DNA from: Microthyrium microscopicum
Taxonomy: Eukaryota; Ascomycota; Dothideomycetes; Microthyriales; Microthyriaceae
NCBI GenBank assembly: GCA_010405405.1
Contig: MU004234.1
Location: forward strand, 540,993-604,992
Reading direction: 5' to 3'
DNA: 64,000 nt
Shown piece by piece: positions 41,704 through 51,532 of this stretch. The translations under genes and the position numbers were made by a program. The notes under the pieces are model-generated. The model was not told where the DNA came from. It saw nothing but the letters and a program-made list of their open reading frames with translations, and searched no databases. How positions within the stretch are numbered: the first letter of the stretch is position 1; each line of letters begins with the position of its first letter.

Positions 41704-43154
41704 TTATAGGCCGCAATTGAAGCCCTTGGGGTCGACAACATTAGCACAAGAGTACTTCTGAATAGAAGCTCCTGATTCTCGCTTGAGGCTAATGTTTGAG
41801 AAAGAAAGCCCAGAACAAGGAGCAGAAGCACTACACTTCAAACTAGCAACAGAGTCTTTGGTGATTGTGCCTTTGATATCGGAGACTCGAATATCTCTGA
41901 TTTGAAATCTTGAAGTGTCACAGTCACCATCTTGGCCCCCATCACGAAAGTGGGTACACTGGCCGATCTGGAACGCTCCGTATGCTCGAGTGACGGTCAC
42001 GTTACTGACTGAAATATTTTTTACATCTAGCTCACAAGCTTGTTAAAAATCATGTTCCTCAGCAATTCGGAAGGAATCACTTACATCCAAAACCACCACC
42101 GCCGCCGTTTGGTGGATATCCTTTGGCAACTCCAGTCCAGGTCTTGATATATGCTGGCCACTGAGTACCAAAATATCGAATACCTCTTACGGTCACGTTT
42201 TCAATGTGCTCAAAAATGCCTTTGTACTGTCCAATACTGCCGAGAGCAAAACCAAGGCCATAGAAGTCACAGTCTTCGATGAGGACGTTCGAAGAATTTG
42301 CCTTGAGAGATATACCATCGTCGCCATTGATTACCTTCCAGCCGCGAAAGGTGATATTGTTGACAAAAAGCGTATCTGCACCGTCAGTATTGCGAGCTGG
42401 AGATCTGCTACGAGATGTGCTGTTGACGAAGATGTCGGTGAGAAGGACATTCTGTGAGCGTAGGATAGTCATTGTCCTTCTAGGTTATTCAATGGCAAAT
42501 ATTAAACTGATCGTGTAATTACTTACCACATTTGGCTTTGTACGAATCGAAGGCCACGAAAGATTGAGTTTGTTGTGTTCACGATTGTCAGTCCCATCGG
42601 TCTCCCTTAAACCTTGTTAATCATGTTGTCAGCTGTGGGGTCGGATTGCCAAACGTACTGGGATAATTTGAATATCCTTTAACCAGATCATACCAGACTT
42701 GGCCATTGCCATCAATTGTCCCCGTGCCAAATCCGTCAAACGTGATGTTGTCGCCTCCAAGCCACCATACTGTTGACATGTTCTGATATCCAATTGGTTG
42801 TGATTGTTCCAGCCAGTACGTTGTGTCAGCGCTTTACTACGTCATGTCAGCTTCTATTGATGACAACAAACAATGGTTGATCCTTGCCAGTATCTTGCCT
42901 CGCAATTCTATCTGAACGTTCCTTAACCCGGTCGTGTTCATGACCCGCTTGACATAATAGACCTGATTACCAAATACGATTCGACCATTTTGCCCACAAC
43001 TTTTGAAGGCTGAAAGTATGGCGTCGGTGTCATCGCCGCTATTTCCTTTCGAGGCTACTTCGCAAGTCTTACCAGCCGTAGTCACATCTACAAACAACGT
43101 TATTGCCAATACTGCTTGCACAACTAGCAATAGCAAAACCTTGAGCGTCCCCAT
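41704..43154 (-). CDS. GH28 exo-polygalacturonase, reading interrupted at first intron junction
   Basis: Minus-strand exons are 43154 to about 42888, 42836-42659, 42605-42527, 42476-42085 and 42026-41704. A signal peptide (MGTLKVLLLLVVQAVLAITL) starts the protein. Typical GH28 features follow: GDDTDAILSAFKSCG, WWLGGDNITFDGFGTGTIDG, NTDGAD, GDDGISLKANSSNVLIEDCD, and Gly/His-rich turns with RGIRYFGTQWPAYIKTW. This is close to the exo-acting branch that removes galacturonate from pectin ends. The first junction is odd. The only well-formed intron is GC-AG (42887-42837; CTG before GCAAGG, branch GCTGAC, acceptor GTAG). It keeps the frame but makes exon 2 start with TAA, just before SADTTYWLEQ, where I would expect an aromatic residue such as Trp. 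The gene may be inactive, or the junction may be used differently. Confidence 0.82.
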
Positions 43155-43773
43155 GGCTGGCTGTATATAGCAGTGTCTCACGCCATTAACCATGAAGTGA
43201 AGTAGGAATATGTCTTTAAGCTATGGGAATAAGCTAAATGTGCAATTTTTGATTTAATTAAAGCATAATTTCCGGCCCAGTTGCAAATCGTAGGGCCGAG
43301 GTTTTTTCTGTTTGAAGCCTCTTCTATGATACCATTTACACAGCTTCTCGCCTGGCTTCGAGGGACTCTGACAATGTCGCCGGTAGAGTTCTCTAGGAAA
43401 GATCATCCAAAAGAAGATCGGGACATCTGAAGAAAAATTTACAACGATCCATATGGTTTCTAAATTTAGCGCAGCCACTACCAAAATAGCGCCGGGCCAA
43501 CCCATTCACCAGTCGAGATGAGCAGCCAATCAGCTTGCAGTTCAAAAGTAACCACCCACAATTGGCCAAGTATCCTTCAGCCAGTATAAATTGCATTGTC
43601 GGGATCCATCTTGAATTCTGTGAAGTAATGATTTCATTAACATTACATGTACAGCAGGTCATTGAAACCTCTTGGAAAGTCATGGTCATATCCCGAGCTA
43701 GCCTTGGTCCTCCCTCATACGTCATAGCTGGCCTCTGCAAGGCTTGTTAGAACATCTCAAGGCGTTCAGAAGC
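43155..43773. other. Intergenic interval, polygalacturonase promoter side
   Basis: 619 bases between two minus-strand genes. No ORF with domain support. The part near 43155 should carry the polygalacturonase promoter. Confidence 0.5.
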
Positions 43774-45159
43774 TCATTGATGACGGTCTCCAGGGCTATT
43801 CTCGTGTGGTGAGTTCCCCCTATCAACATGCGGATAAGTCGGCGATACGGCACTTGTAGGTCCTATCTCATGTGGTTCATCATTGTTCTCCCCGGCGGAT
43901 AATTCTTGAGGTGGCGATACGGGATGAGACATCATCTTCGTCATTCCCTCAGGACCAACCTGCATCATGGACGTCGGGCCCTCATGGTAAGTATTCGGGC
44001 TCGCACCGGAATGATACGGCGACCATTGTCCTGGTGGATAGCCTGCGTAACCGGGTCCATAGCTTGTATTAGCTGTCATTGAGCTTGGTGCGTATTGCCC
44101 GCTTGCGTATCGAGGATCGCCAGTTACGCTGGACTGCTGCTGTTGTAATCTGCGTTCTCGTTGACGGCGGAGCTCAGCCAACACGAGCCATATTACTGCT
44201 GCAACCAGGAAAGCACCAACTGGAATGCCAACGCCAATTCCAATTTTGGCACCCGTGGACAAGCCAGAAGCATGCGCTGTAGAATTTGGTGAGGATGTTA
44301 GGACAGGACCTGGAGCAGTGACTGTTGATGGCGTAGGTGTAGTTGCTTTCGCGGTATAGCTTTTCGCTGCGGAATAAGTGGAGGGAGAAGGAGTGCCGGC
44401 GGCGTTTATGGGTAGAATGTAGCTCGGCGCGACTCGATATGTGGTGAATTGCGTAAATGCCGAGGGCGTGTCTGTGAAAGAATACAAGTATTAGGAACCT
44501 TTTCACGTCTCAGACTCAGGCTGACTTACATCCTGCAATAGCAGTCTCAACCCAGGTACTTGCCCCTGACACAACGGTTGGAGAATAATATCCGGTGCTT
44601 CCACCATACTTCGATGGTAGTGATACATATGGGGCAAGAGTCGATGGAGCATACATAGCAACTCTTGCGTTGCTCCCCATTTCCTTACAACCAATAGGCT
44701 GTAGAACTAACAGATCATATGTTGAATTCCACTGGCAGCCACAACTTTCTGGCGCATGGCAAGTCCACGTCTGATCGAGATTTTGTATATTGTTGCAATA
44801 TTCGAGCGCTACCCACGGTGAACGAGCTATGCCACAGTAAGCTCACATTCGAGATCAAGAAAATTTTGGATGCGCTTACTCGGATCCCATCCACACTTGA
44901 ATGGGCAAGTTGGATCTTCATAATTGATGTCGGTACAGCCATACTGATACAGATCTCCGGTAGCATAGTTGTAGCAAGTATTTCCAGATAAACAGGTATC
45001 TCCCAACAGACAACAGGCTGAAGTTCCCGTGCCGTTACAAGGCACTAGATTGTTTGGTCCTCGATTACTAGCGCCTGGTCCGAAGTAGCATTGCTGTTGG
45101 GCCAGTACCGTTCCTGTCACTACTAGAAAGGACAGCCTGATCGTCCATGACCACAACAT
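43774..45159 (-). CDS. Cys-rich single-pass surface protein (pair member A)
   Basis: Minus-strand exons are 45159-44880, 44826-44530 and 44471-43774, giving 424 aa. A signal peptide (LSFLVVTGTVLA) leads into a Cys-rich ectodomain: QQQCYFGPGASNRGPNNLVP, then CCLLGDTCLSGNTCYNY and GCTDINYEDPTCPFKCG, then EYCNN and CHAPESCGCQW. A Ser/Thr/Pro stalk follows. One transmembrane helix (KIGIGVGIPVGAFLVAAVIW) is followed by a basic stop (ELRRQRERRLQQQQ). A cytoplasmic Pro/Tyr/Gly-rich tail ends the protein. The layout resembles fungal wall sensors, but the ectodomain is not WSC. It is divergent from a related gene at 46.3 kb. Confidence 0.83.
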
Positions 45160-46298
45160 AATGGACTATTTGCGCAAAACAAAAGTGAGAAACGAGTCCA
45201 ATTTATACACTCCTCTATCGTCTGGGAGGAAGCCAAAACTAAAGAATCAATTTTCCCTCATTATTGCGGCCAATTGCTGACTTAAGTTGAACAGGCTTGG
45301 AAAAAGCTCGGCCCCTCCTTGGCCACGATGTATAAAAATACTACAACAGAAGAGGCTGAGTCAGGAGCTCTTGCTGCACGCCGACATTCTCATTTCTAAG
45401 AGGCGAGGCAATGAACGATTTATGGGGGGACTGCATGCTGTGGTCCAATTGCACCCGATATGCTGCTGCTGTGACCAATCTTGGAAGATGTGATCCTGGT
45501 GAGAATCGAGGGCGAGAAGTAAGCAAAAGCAAAATTCAGCTGTGTATTCATTGCCAGATGTGTAGTTTCATATCAACATGCAAAGCTTCCACTATTCAAA
45601 GACATGATGAAATTATATTCTTTCCCTACAGACTTCTACTGCTTGGCCATATGTCACCAAAATCATTGATCCAATGGCATAGCAGGATGTTATCATGTTC
45701 GGAGGAAAACCTGTGGGCAACATCGGCAGGTGATAAAGGCGGCCTCGAACGTGATGTATAGCGGACTTCATGCAGGGAACTGGTGACTGCCACATCATAC
45801 CTACAGACAACTGCAGCGGCCGGGCGACAGGCTTGTCACGATGAAGAAGAAATGTCCCGATATTTCGACAAAATCCCGGCCTGTAGCTTGACCGAAGCAA
45901 ACAATGTCAGTAACCCATACAGAAGACTTTCGTTTTCGGATATAGGTCTGAATCATGGCGGACATTCATTAAAATACTTGTCTAATATCAGCCAAGATTC
46001 AGTGTTTCTTGGCCTGCAGTTGATTCACGCATTGTGTACGGTTCAGCCTGATGAGAAAAGCACTACCTGCAGATGCTGTCTCAGCCCTCCTCGTGTTCCC
46101 TTCCTCACAAGCAAACTCAGCCTTAGATAAGACATAGCTTGTCCCGGTTCCTCTATGCCATGAAATCTACATCTCCAACTACTTTGATGCTTGTCCAGAC
46201 AAACCTCATGCTATCCAGCCAGGTCACATCAATCTTTGTCAGTAGGCTACCGAGAATCCAGATCAAGTGGCGAGAGACTTGATTTACAGCTTACGATA
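45160..46298. other. Divergent promoter region between paired surface-protein genes
   Basis: 1.14 kb between the two related divergent genes. Several overlapping frames (45411-45761 +, 45783-46130 +) lack domains and splice partners. Confidence 0.5.
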
Positions 46299-47330
46299 AT
46301 GAGGCTTCGTACCATCCTGGAGAGGGGAGCACCTTTATGTTTACTCCTCTCTCTGGCTCTGCAGTCAAGCCAAACAACTGCGGTGACAACAAATACTTCT
46401 TGTTATTATCCTGACGGCGGGAAAGCAGTCGATTTTCCATATGTTCCTTGCAATAGTAGGCCTACCTAATGTCTCCCAGAGCTGTAAACTAGCTAACAAA
46501 AGTCATCCAAGATGACACCTCTTCGGGATACTCTACGTGCTATGTTCCCTCGGAAGGGGACCAATGTATGCCAGGAGGCCTTGTATGGTGGCCACCACAA
46601 CCAGCAGGGCATGGAGGATATCTATACCGTAGCTCCTGCACTGATAAGTAGGCTTTTGCTCCATAAGATTCGGACATTTAAGAACTTGAAGTCTTGTCAA
46701 GACCTCAAGGGTTATATATGGAAGTAAGGTATTTGCTGACGAACTGTTCCACAGATCTTGGACTGACCCTGCCTGTGCTAAGGTGTGCGTATCAGAGACG
46801 CCCAGTTATTTTGAGATGATCTCGTAAGTTGAAAGCTTTTGAAGTATGAACAATCATCTGACGAGCATAGATTTTGTCCCAACTCGACAGACTTTTGTTG
46901 TACAAAGTCAACAACTGGCGATTGCTGCCAGCAGAAAGAGTTTCGATTCACTCTCAACGACATTCCAAACAACGTCATGCAACAAATAATCCAGGGCAGT
47001 CAAGAAAGCAACGGCACAGTTAGCCAACCAGACACAAGTCGGCCCACTCGAACTACATCCAATGTTGAGCCAACTGCATCGCCTAGTACGTCAAATCTAG
47101 CAACACCATCAACGCCTTCACCGTCCACCTCTTCAGCTGGGAAAATTTCTCCTGGAGGTAAGGCAGGCATTGCCATTGGTGTAATCGGTCTCTGCGTTAT
47201 CATGGGAGCCACGTACTTCTTCGTAGCCCGAAACAAGGTTGCTGCGCTTGCGCCTGAGTCTCCATTGTTTCCTCCTCCAACGCCAGTCACTGCAGAGGAA
47301 GATTCTGATATCGAGAGGCAGGCCCGATAA
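46299..47330 (+). CDS. Cys-rich single-pass surface protein (pair member B)
   Basis: Exons 46299-46455, 46512-46647, 46755-46823 and 46871-47330 give 273 aa; the frame is kept at all three introns. A signal peptide (LCLLLSLALQSSQTTA) precedes an ectodomain laid out as in member A: CYYPDGGKAVDFPYVPCN, then STCYVPSEGDQCMPGGLVWW, then SCTDKSWTDPACAKVC, then FCPNSTDFCCTKSTTGDCC. A Ser/Thr/Pro stalk leads to a transmembrane helix (GIAIGVIGLCVIMGATYFFV) and a short acidic tail (EEDSDIERQAR). Member B lacks member A's long cytoplasmic tail. I do not recognise a named family. Confidence 0.8.
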
Positions 47331-47798
47331 TATTGGTCTAACCCATCGGTTCAACTTGACGATCTCCAGACTCAACGTTTGGAACTCACGATATTAGAAA
47401 AATAAATGAGCTATTGAACGATATAAGCATGCTTAACTTCGGCCATTTCAAATGTTCCCTACCAAGAGCACTTTAACAAACTGGCCGGCCTTTTGTTTCC
47501 GTTATGGCGGAGACATCGATACTTGCTGTGATAATAATGGCCTCGATATAGAATTCGACAGTTGAGATGAAGCGATATTCGGCATTTTTGTACACTTAAT
47601 TTTCTCAATGAATCTCCGGCTAAGGCTAAAACTGGAATGACTACGTATTGTTAAAGATATCCCATCGTTCAATTGCTCAAGGTGCACGATATGGCTTTGC
47701 ATGGGGCCAGTCTATTGGGTATGACCGTCGAATATAACATTCTCAATAGTATGACATTATTTTGGACTGATTCGAGAGTCTTGAAAAGTCATGTCCTT
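47331..47798. other. Convergent 3' intergenic interval
   Basis: 468 AT-rich bases between surface-protein B and the HET gene. No supported feature. Confidence 0.5.
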
Positions 47799-49877
47799 TT
47801 ATCCCAACCTCACGGTTTCGGTATGACATTTAGCAAGAAGTGCTTGCATATATGGGTGAATCCCTTCCTTAGAGAACGGTTCGGAGCGCCTTACTCTCTT
47901 GATGCGAAGAAGTCCAGTCCGCTCATAAGTCGGGCTAGTATTCGAGACATCATCCTCATCCGCTGAGCCGTGAGATCTGGTCAAAATAAGAATGTCGATT
48001 GCCCATTTGGTATGGCCAGAACTCTTGTCAAAGGACATCAAAAGTCCAAGACAAGGACCTATGACGGGAGCCATACAACTAAACTCAAAATCGGGTTTTA
48101 AGCTTGAAGCAAATGATTCAAATAAATCGTCGCAATCAGGACGCATGTTTACGTCAAAATATCTTGTGTGCTCCTCCGTAGTCTCCGCATGCTCTATGAT
48201 CTCCAGACTTTCAATATCAAAGACTGGTCCAGTAAGAATGAGACTTTCTGGAAACACTGTGGAGTTTAGATACATATTACTGAACGTGGCCTCATCAAAA
48301 TCTTTAGTGGTACTATTCCGTGTTCCATCGGTGTTGATGATGTGGGTGATTTTAGAAATGGCCCGCGGCTCGTCAAATATTTGGTCGCGGAATGAAAGGT
48401 GTCCTGTCATGCGAGCACATCTAGGTTTCCAGCCTAGCCAAGTCCAACTCGGGAAACTGGTTCTCCGAAGCAGCCGAAGTTCGACTGGTTCGCAGGGACT
48501 AGATATGTCATCAAAGGGCTCTGGGTGGTAGGCCCAAGTTAAACAGAACAACATTCGTTCCATGAATGAAGTGCCAAGTACATTGAAGCCAGCAAAACTA
48601 GTATGGAAAGGTATTGGAACGGCCCTTAGATTAGGGACGGCCCTTAGATTAGGGACGGGAAGACTTGCAGTCGCAAATTCGTTGAGTATACCGCGAAATG
48701 CGTTGTAAGCATCACTTTCGTAAGTCATATCGCGGTGAAAGTAGTCGGAGATTGCCGCCCAGAAATCGTTAATTAAACGGATATCTTCGCCCCTTACTCC
48801 GTTTTGAGGAAAAGCAGCTACGTTTCTGCAAAGTTGCTGCCGTAATCCTATGGTGGAGAAGCTTAGGTCTTCCTGTTCCTGTGCCTTTCTACAGTGGAAA
48901 ATGACAAGTCTCGGCGTAAAGACCAACTTCCGACGAGACAATATTCCTTCTTGATAAGTCCAAGCACGAGAAGCCCAAGTTGACTTCTTTATATCTAGGC
49001 CAACATCAAAGTGCACAAGAGCCATTGGCACAGTCGCAAGCATAAGATGAGATTGCGGTGATCTTGCAGTTGTAGAGACTCCAGGCAGTCCATGATCAGG
49101 CCCAGATCCAGCTGCTGCAATGATTGTCAAGACAGCATTTGCGAAAACTCGATCCATATTCTGAATGAGGCGATGTTTTGCAATGGCATCATCCTGGGGA
49201 ACGCAGTATCGATCAATCCAGAGATAGCGATATCCAAGCTCGAGAACTGTTTGTATAGAATCATCAACGGTGAGAGGAAGCATGAGAGGAAGGGTTTTGC
49301 CATCGCCTGGAACACATTTATCTTTGCCCCAAACGTAGCTTAAGGCAACGAAAGAATCGACAAGTCCGGGGGAGGAAACTATGGTACGCGTAGTACAGTC
49401 AATAACCCGGAAGCCTGGCAGTTCTCCGCAAAGAGGTCGTGAACAGGACTTATGCGTGGAGTCACAGGAATTGATCCAGGACTTTATCAATGGCCAGTCA
49501 CAATTCCCTTGAATCAGATTGGCGGTCGGTTGGTTGAAAGTACTGGTTATCGGTACGAGAGCTGATGAGCTCTCAATTCGAAGAACATGGCAGCTATTCT
49601 GGGCTTCATATCCGAAGCCGACGAGTAAAGTCTCTCTGTAGATTTCTGAATCGTTCAGTCTTGTCGAGTCTGGATGTCGTGCCTCCACCTCCACACAGAC
49701 TTTGCACACAGGACATCCTGCCGAGCCTGGAGACTTGAACTTATACCGCTCAGAAACATTCCATCGAAAGTTCCGAATCGGAACCGGGGACAAGACTGCC
49801 AACTTGCAGTTCTCGCATAGTAGCTGATCCTCTTCGCCTGCCTCAGACAGGCGTGCGGTACCTAGTTCGGTCGACAT
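47799..49877 (-). CDS. HET-domain (heterokaryon incompatibility) protein
   Basis: Single exon, 692 aa from the ATG at 49877. An N-terminal Cys pair (LLCENCKLAVL) and CPVCKVC precede the HET domain. The domain begins near 180 with SFVALSYVWGKD. It continues through LELGYRYLWIDRYCVPQDD and MDRVFANAVLTIIAAAG to SWASRAWTYQEGILSRRKLVF. The C-terminal half contains SFPSWTWLGWKPR, seen in many HET proteins. HET proteins trigger cell death on fusion with unlike partners and vary strongly between strains. An exact 18-base tandem duplication (48619-48654) lies inside the coding region. Confidence 0.92.
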   Translation of the reverse strand: MSTELGTARLSEAGEEDQLLCENCKLAVLSPVPIRNFRWNVSERYKFKSPGSAGCPVCKVCVEVEARHPDSTRLNDSEIYRETLLVGFGYEAQNSCHVLRIESSSALVPITSTFNQPTANLIQGNCDWPLIKSWINSCDSTHKSCSRPLCGELPGFRVIDCTTRTIVSSPGLVDSFVALSYVWGKDKCVPGDGKTLPLMLPLTVDDSIQTVLELGYRYLWIDRYCVPQDDAIAKHRLIQNMDRVFANAVLTIIAAAGSGPDHGLPGVSTTARSPQSHLMLATVPMALVHFDVGLDIKKSTWASRAWTYQEGILSRRKLVFTPRLVIFHCRKAQEQEDLSFSTIGLRQQLCRNVAAFPQNGVRGEDIRLINDFWAAISDYFHRDMTYESDAYNAFRGILNEFATASLPVPNLRAVPNLRAVPIPFHTSFAGFNVLGTSFMERMLFCLTWAYHPEPFDDISSPCEPVELRLLRRTSFPSWTWLGWKPRCARMTGHLSFRDQIFDEPRAISKITHIINTDGTRNSTTKDFDEATFSNMYLNSTVFPESLILTGPVFDIESLEIIEHAETTEEHTRYFDVNMRPDCDDLFESFASSLKPDFEFSCMAPVIGPCLGLLMSFDKSSGHTKWAIDILILTRSHGSADEDDVSNTSPTYERTGLLRIKRVRRSEPFSKEGIHPYMQALLAKCHTETVRLG
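48619..48654 (-). repeat. Exact 18-bp tandem duplication in the HET gene
   Basis: Two identical copies of ACGGCCCTTAGATTAGGG (plus-strand reading). In the protein they give a doubled PNLRAV. Being in frame and identical, the duplication looks recent. Confidence 0.92.
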
Positions 49878-50812
49878 TGGTTTCACCTAGAGGTCAAGAC
49901 CAGTACTGAAGCTGGCTCGGCTGGGATAATTGTCATGAGTTATCCGTAATGTTGGAGAATTTGAGCAGTGGGCTCAATGATGCAGATCGGGCGAGTTGTT
50001 CATTTCGAAAGCAGCAAATCCAACCGATACCAAACCGGTCACCATCAAGTACCAAACAAGCTTCCACACGCGAAATTCAAATGCCGATCTTTCAGTCTCG
50101 GTACCGTAGGCTTCCCAGAAATCTGCCTCTTAACACAAGATAAAGTAGCCTTGCGTGGCCAATGAACTCACCGGTCTCACTACCCCACCGCGAGCTCCAG
50201 GCTTCCAAAAGTGATTGGGCACCAAACACACCACATGCGTGGCAACACGCCGGAGTGGCAGCGGACAGACCCGTCGCTAGCATTGCAAGACGTGGCAAGT
50301 CAAAGCAGCAGACAACGAATAGTAGCAAAAAAGGGTAGTGATTGGAGCGATGTGTAGTTCACGGGAAATGAAGTAGAGATCACTGGACAATCGTTTGATG
50401 TAGGCACGACGAAAATGGTAGAGAAACAGAGAAAATGGTTGGTTGGTTGGGAAAGTATTCGATTTATTTCGATATGCTATGTACTAATCTATAAAATACA
50501 AACTGTATGATTCTGCTTACAGAATTCAAGTGATTCTATAACGCGCGCATAAGAGCGTTCGCATATAGGTATGGGCGATGCCATTGCCTGGTATCCTGAA
50601 ATCCTCCATGGATCCGATCTCGATGCAATTTGCAGAGAATAATTCGGAAAACTCTATTACTAGTTTTGGGGTGTTGGGGAAGGTAGGCGGCGCGAGAGGC
50701 GCGGAGCGTGGTGCTGGAAGGGCGCTGGTGATGGTGGGTATCCATCGATGCGTTTGTTTTGGTTTGATTTGTATGACATGAAATGTATATTTCGTGCAGA
50801 AGATAGTATGGT
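49878..50812. other. Intergenic interval
   Basis: 935 bases with the HET promoter and the 3' end of the next minus-strand gene. Small frames at 49949-50328 and 50536-50812 show no domain. Confidence 0.45.
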
Positions 50813-51532
50813 TCAGCGTACTGAGCGAGTGCGTGAGTAGAATGGTCGGCGGTCTTCCGTATCGTATTGGCAGAGTCGCTCGCGCATGTCTGCTTCTCGT
50901 TGTGTACGCTCGTCAAAATCCTGTAAGGAGCCGCGGCTCGAGCGTTCTGGAGCTTGACGTGGTCGCCGCGATATAGACTTGCGGCGCGTTGGTGATGAAG
51001 GCTCATATGTTTGTGTGTTGTATGCTGGAGAGACTGATCGTGAAGGTGATCGGGAAGGTGGCTGAGGAACCTTTGGTTCTTTGACTTCACCGCGTGGAGC
51101 CAGGCGTGGTCCAACAGGATAATGTCTGTCGAAGCTGGCACGCTTTTCGATAAGACCACGACCAGAGCGACGGAAAGCTCTCAGTAGACTGATTACGTTG
51201 TCATAGTCTGGTGGGATCTCGATGCGAATTGATTGGCCTTCGCGTGGTGATATGCAGTGGACTTCTCCGTCCACGCGTAGTTTGAATAGTAAGTCGGCAA
51301 CGTCTGCTGCCTTTTCGAAGCCTTCGGGGCAAAGTTCGAAACCTTGCTTTTGAACTTCATCTGGGTTCTGGCAGTCGGGGCATTTGGCGGCGTGCTCTTC
51401 GAAGTAGTAGATGGTCCAGTGTTCTTTGCGACCAAGTGGACGAGATACTCCAGTAACCAAAGTTGGAGCAAAGCCAACTTTGATAGGCGAAGAAAGTCCA
51501 GCCGACGAGCTGGAATTGCGACGACCAGGCAT
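50813..51532 (-). CDS. Conserved-looking fungal protein with CxxC motif, unknown function
   Basis: Single exon, 239 aa from the ATG at 51532. The same frame is open up to 51886, but that extension looks like leader sequence. After a Ser-rich start, residues about 30-120 are well structured: EHWTIYYFEEHAAKCPDCQN, then GFELCPEGFEKAADVADLLF and VHCISPREGQSIRIEIPPDY. CPDC plus a later Cys could bind zinc. The C-terminal half is disordered and rich in Arg/Ser/Pro (PSRSPSRSVSPAYN, RRKSISRRPRQAP), like a phosphorylated RS-type tail. I do not recognise a named domain. Confidence 0.75.
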   Translation of the reverse strand: MPGRRNSSSSAGLSSPIKVGFAPTLVTGVSRPLGRKEHWTIYYFEEHAAKCPDCQNPDEVQKQGFELCPEGFEKAADVADLLFKLRVDGEVHCISPREGQSIRIEIPPDYDNVISLLRAFRRSGRGLIEKRASFDRHYPVGPRLAPRGEVKEPKVPQPPSRSPSRSVSPAYNTQTYEPSSPTRRKSISRRPRQAPERSSRGSLQDFDERTQREADMRERLCQYDTEDRRPFYSRTRSVR

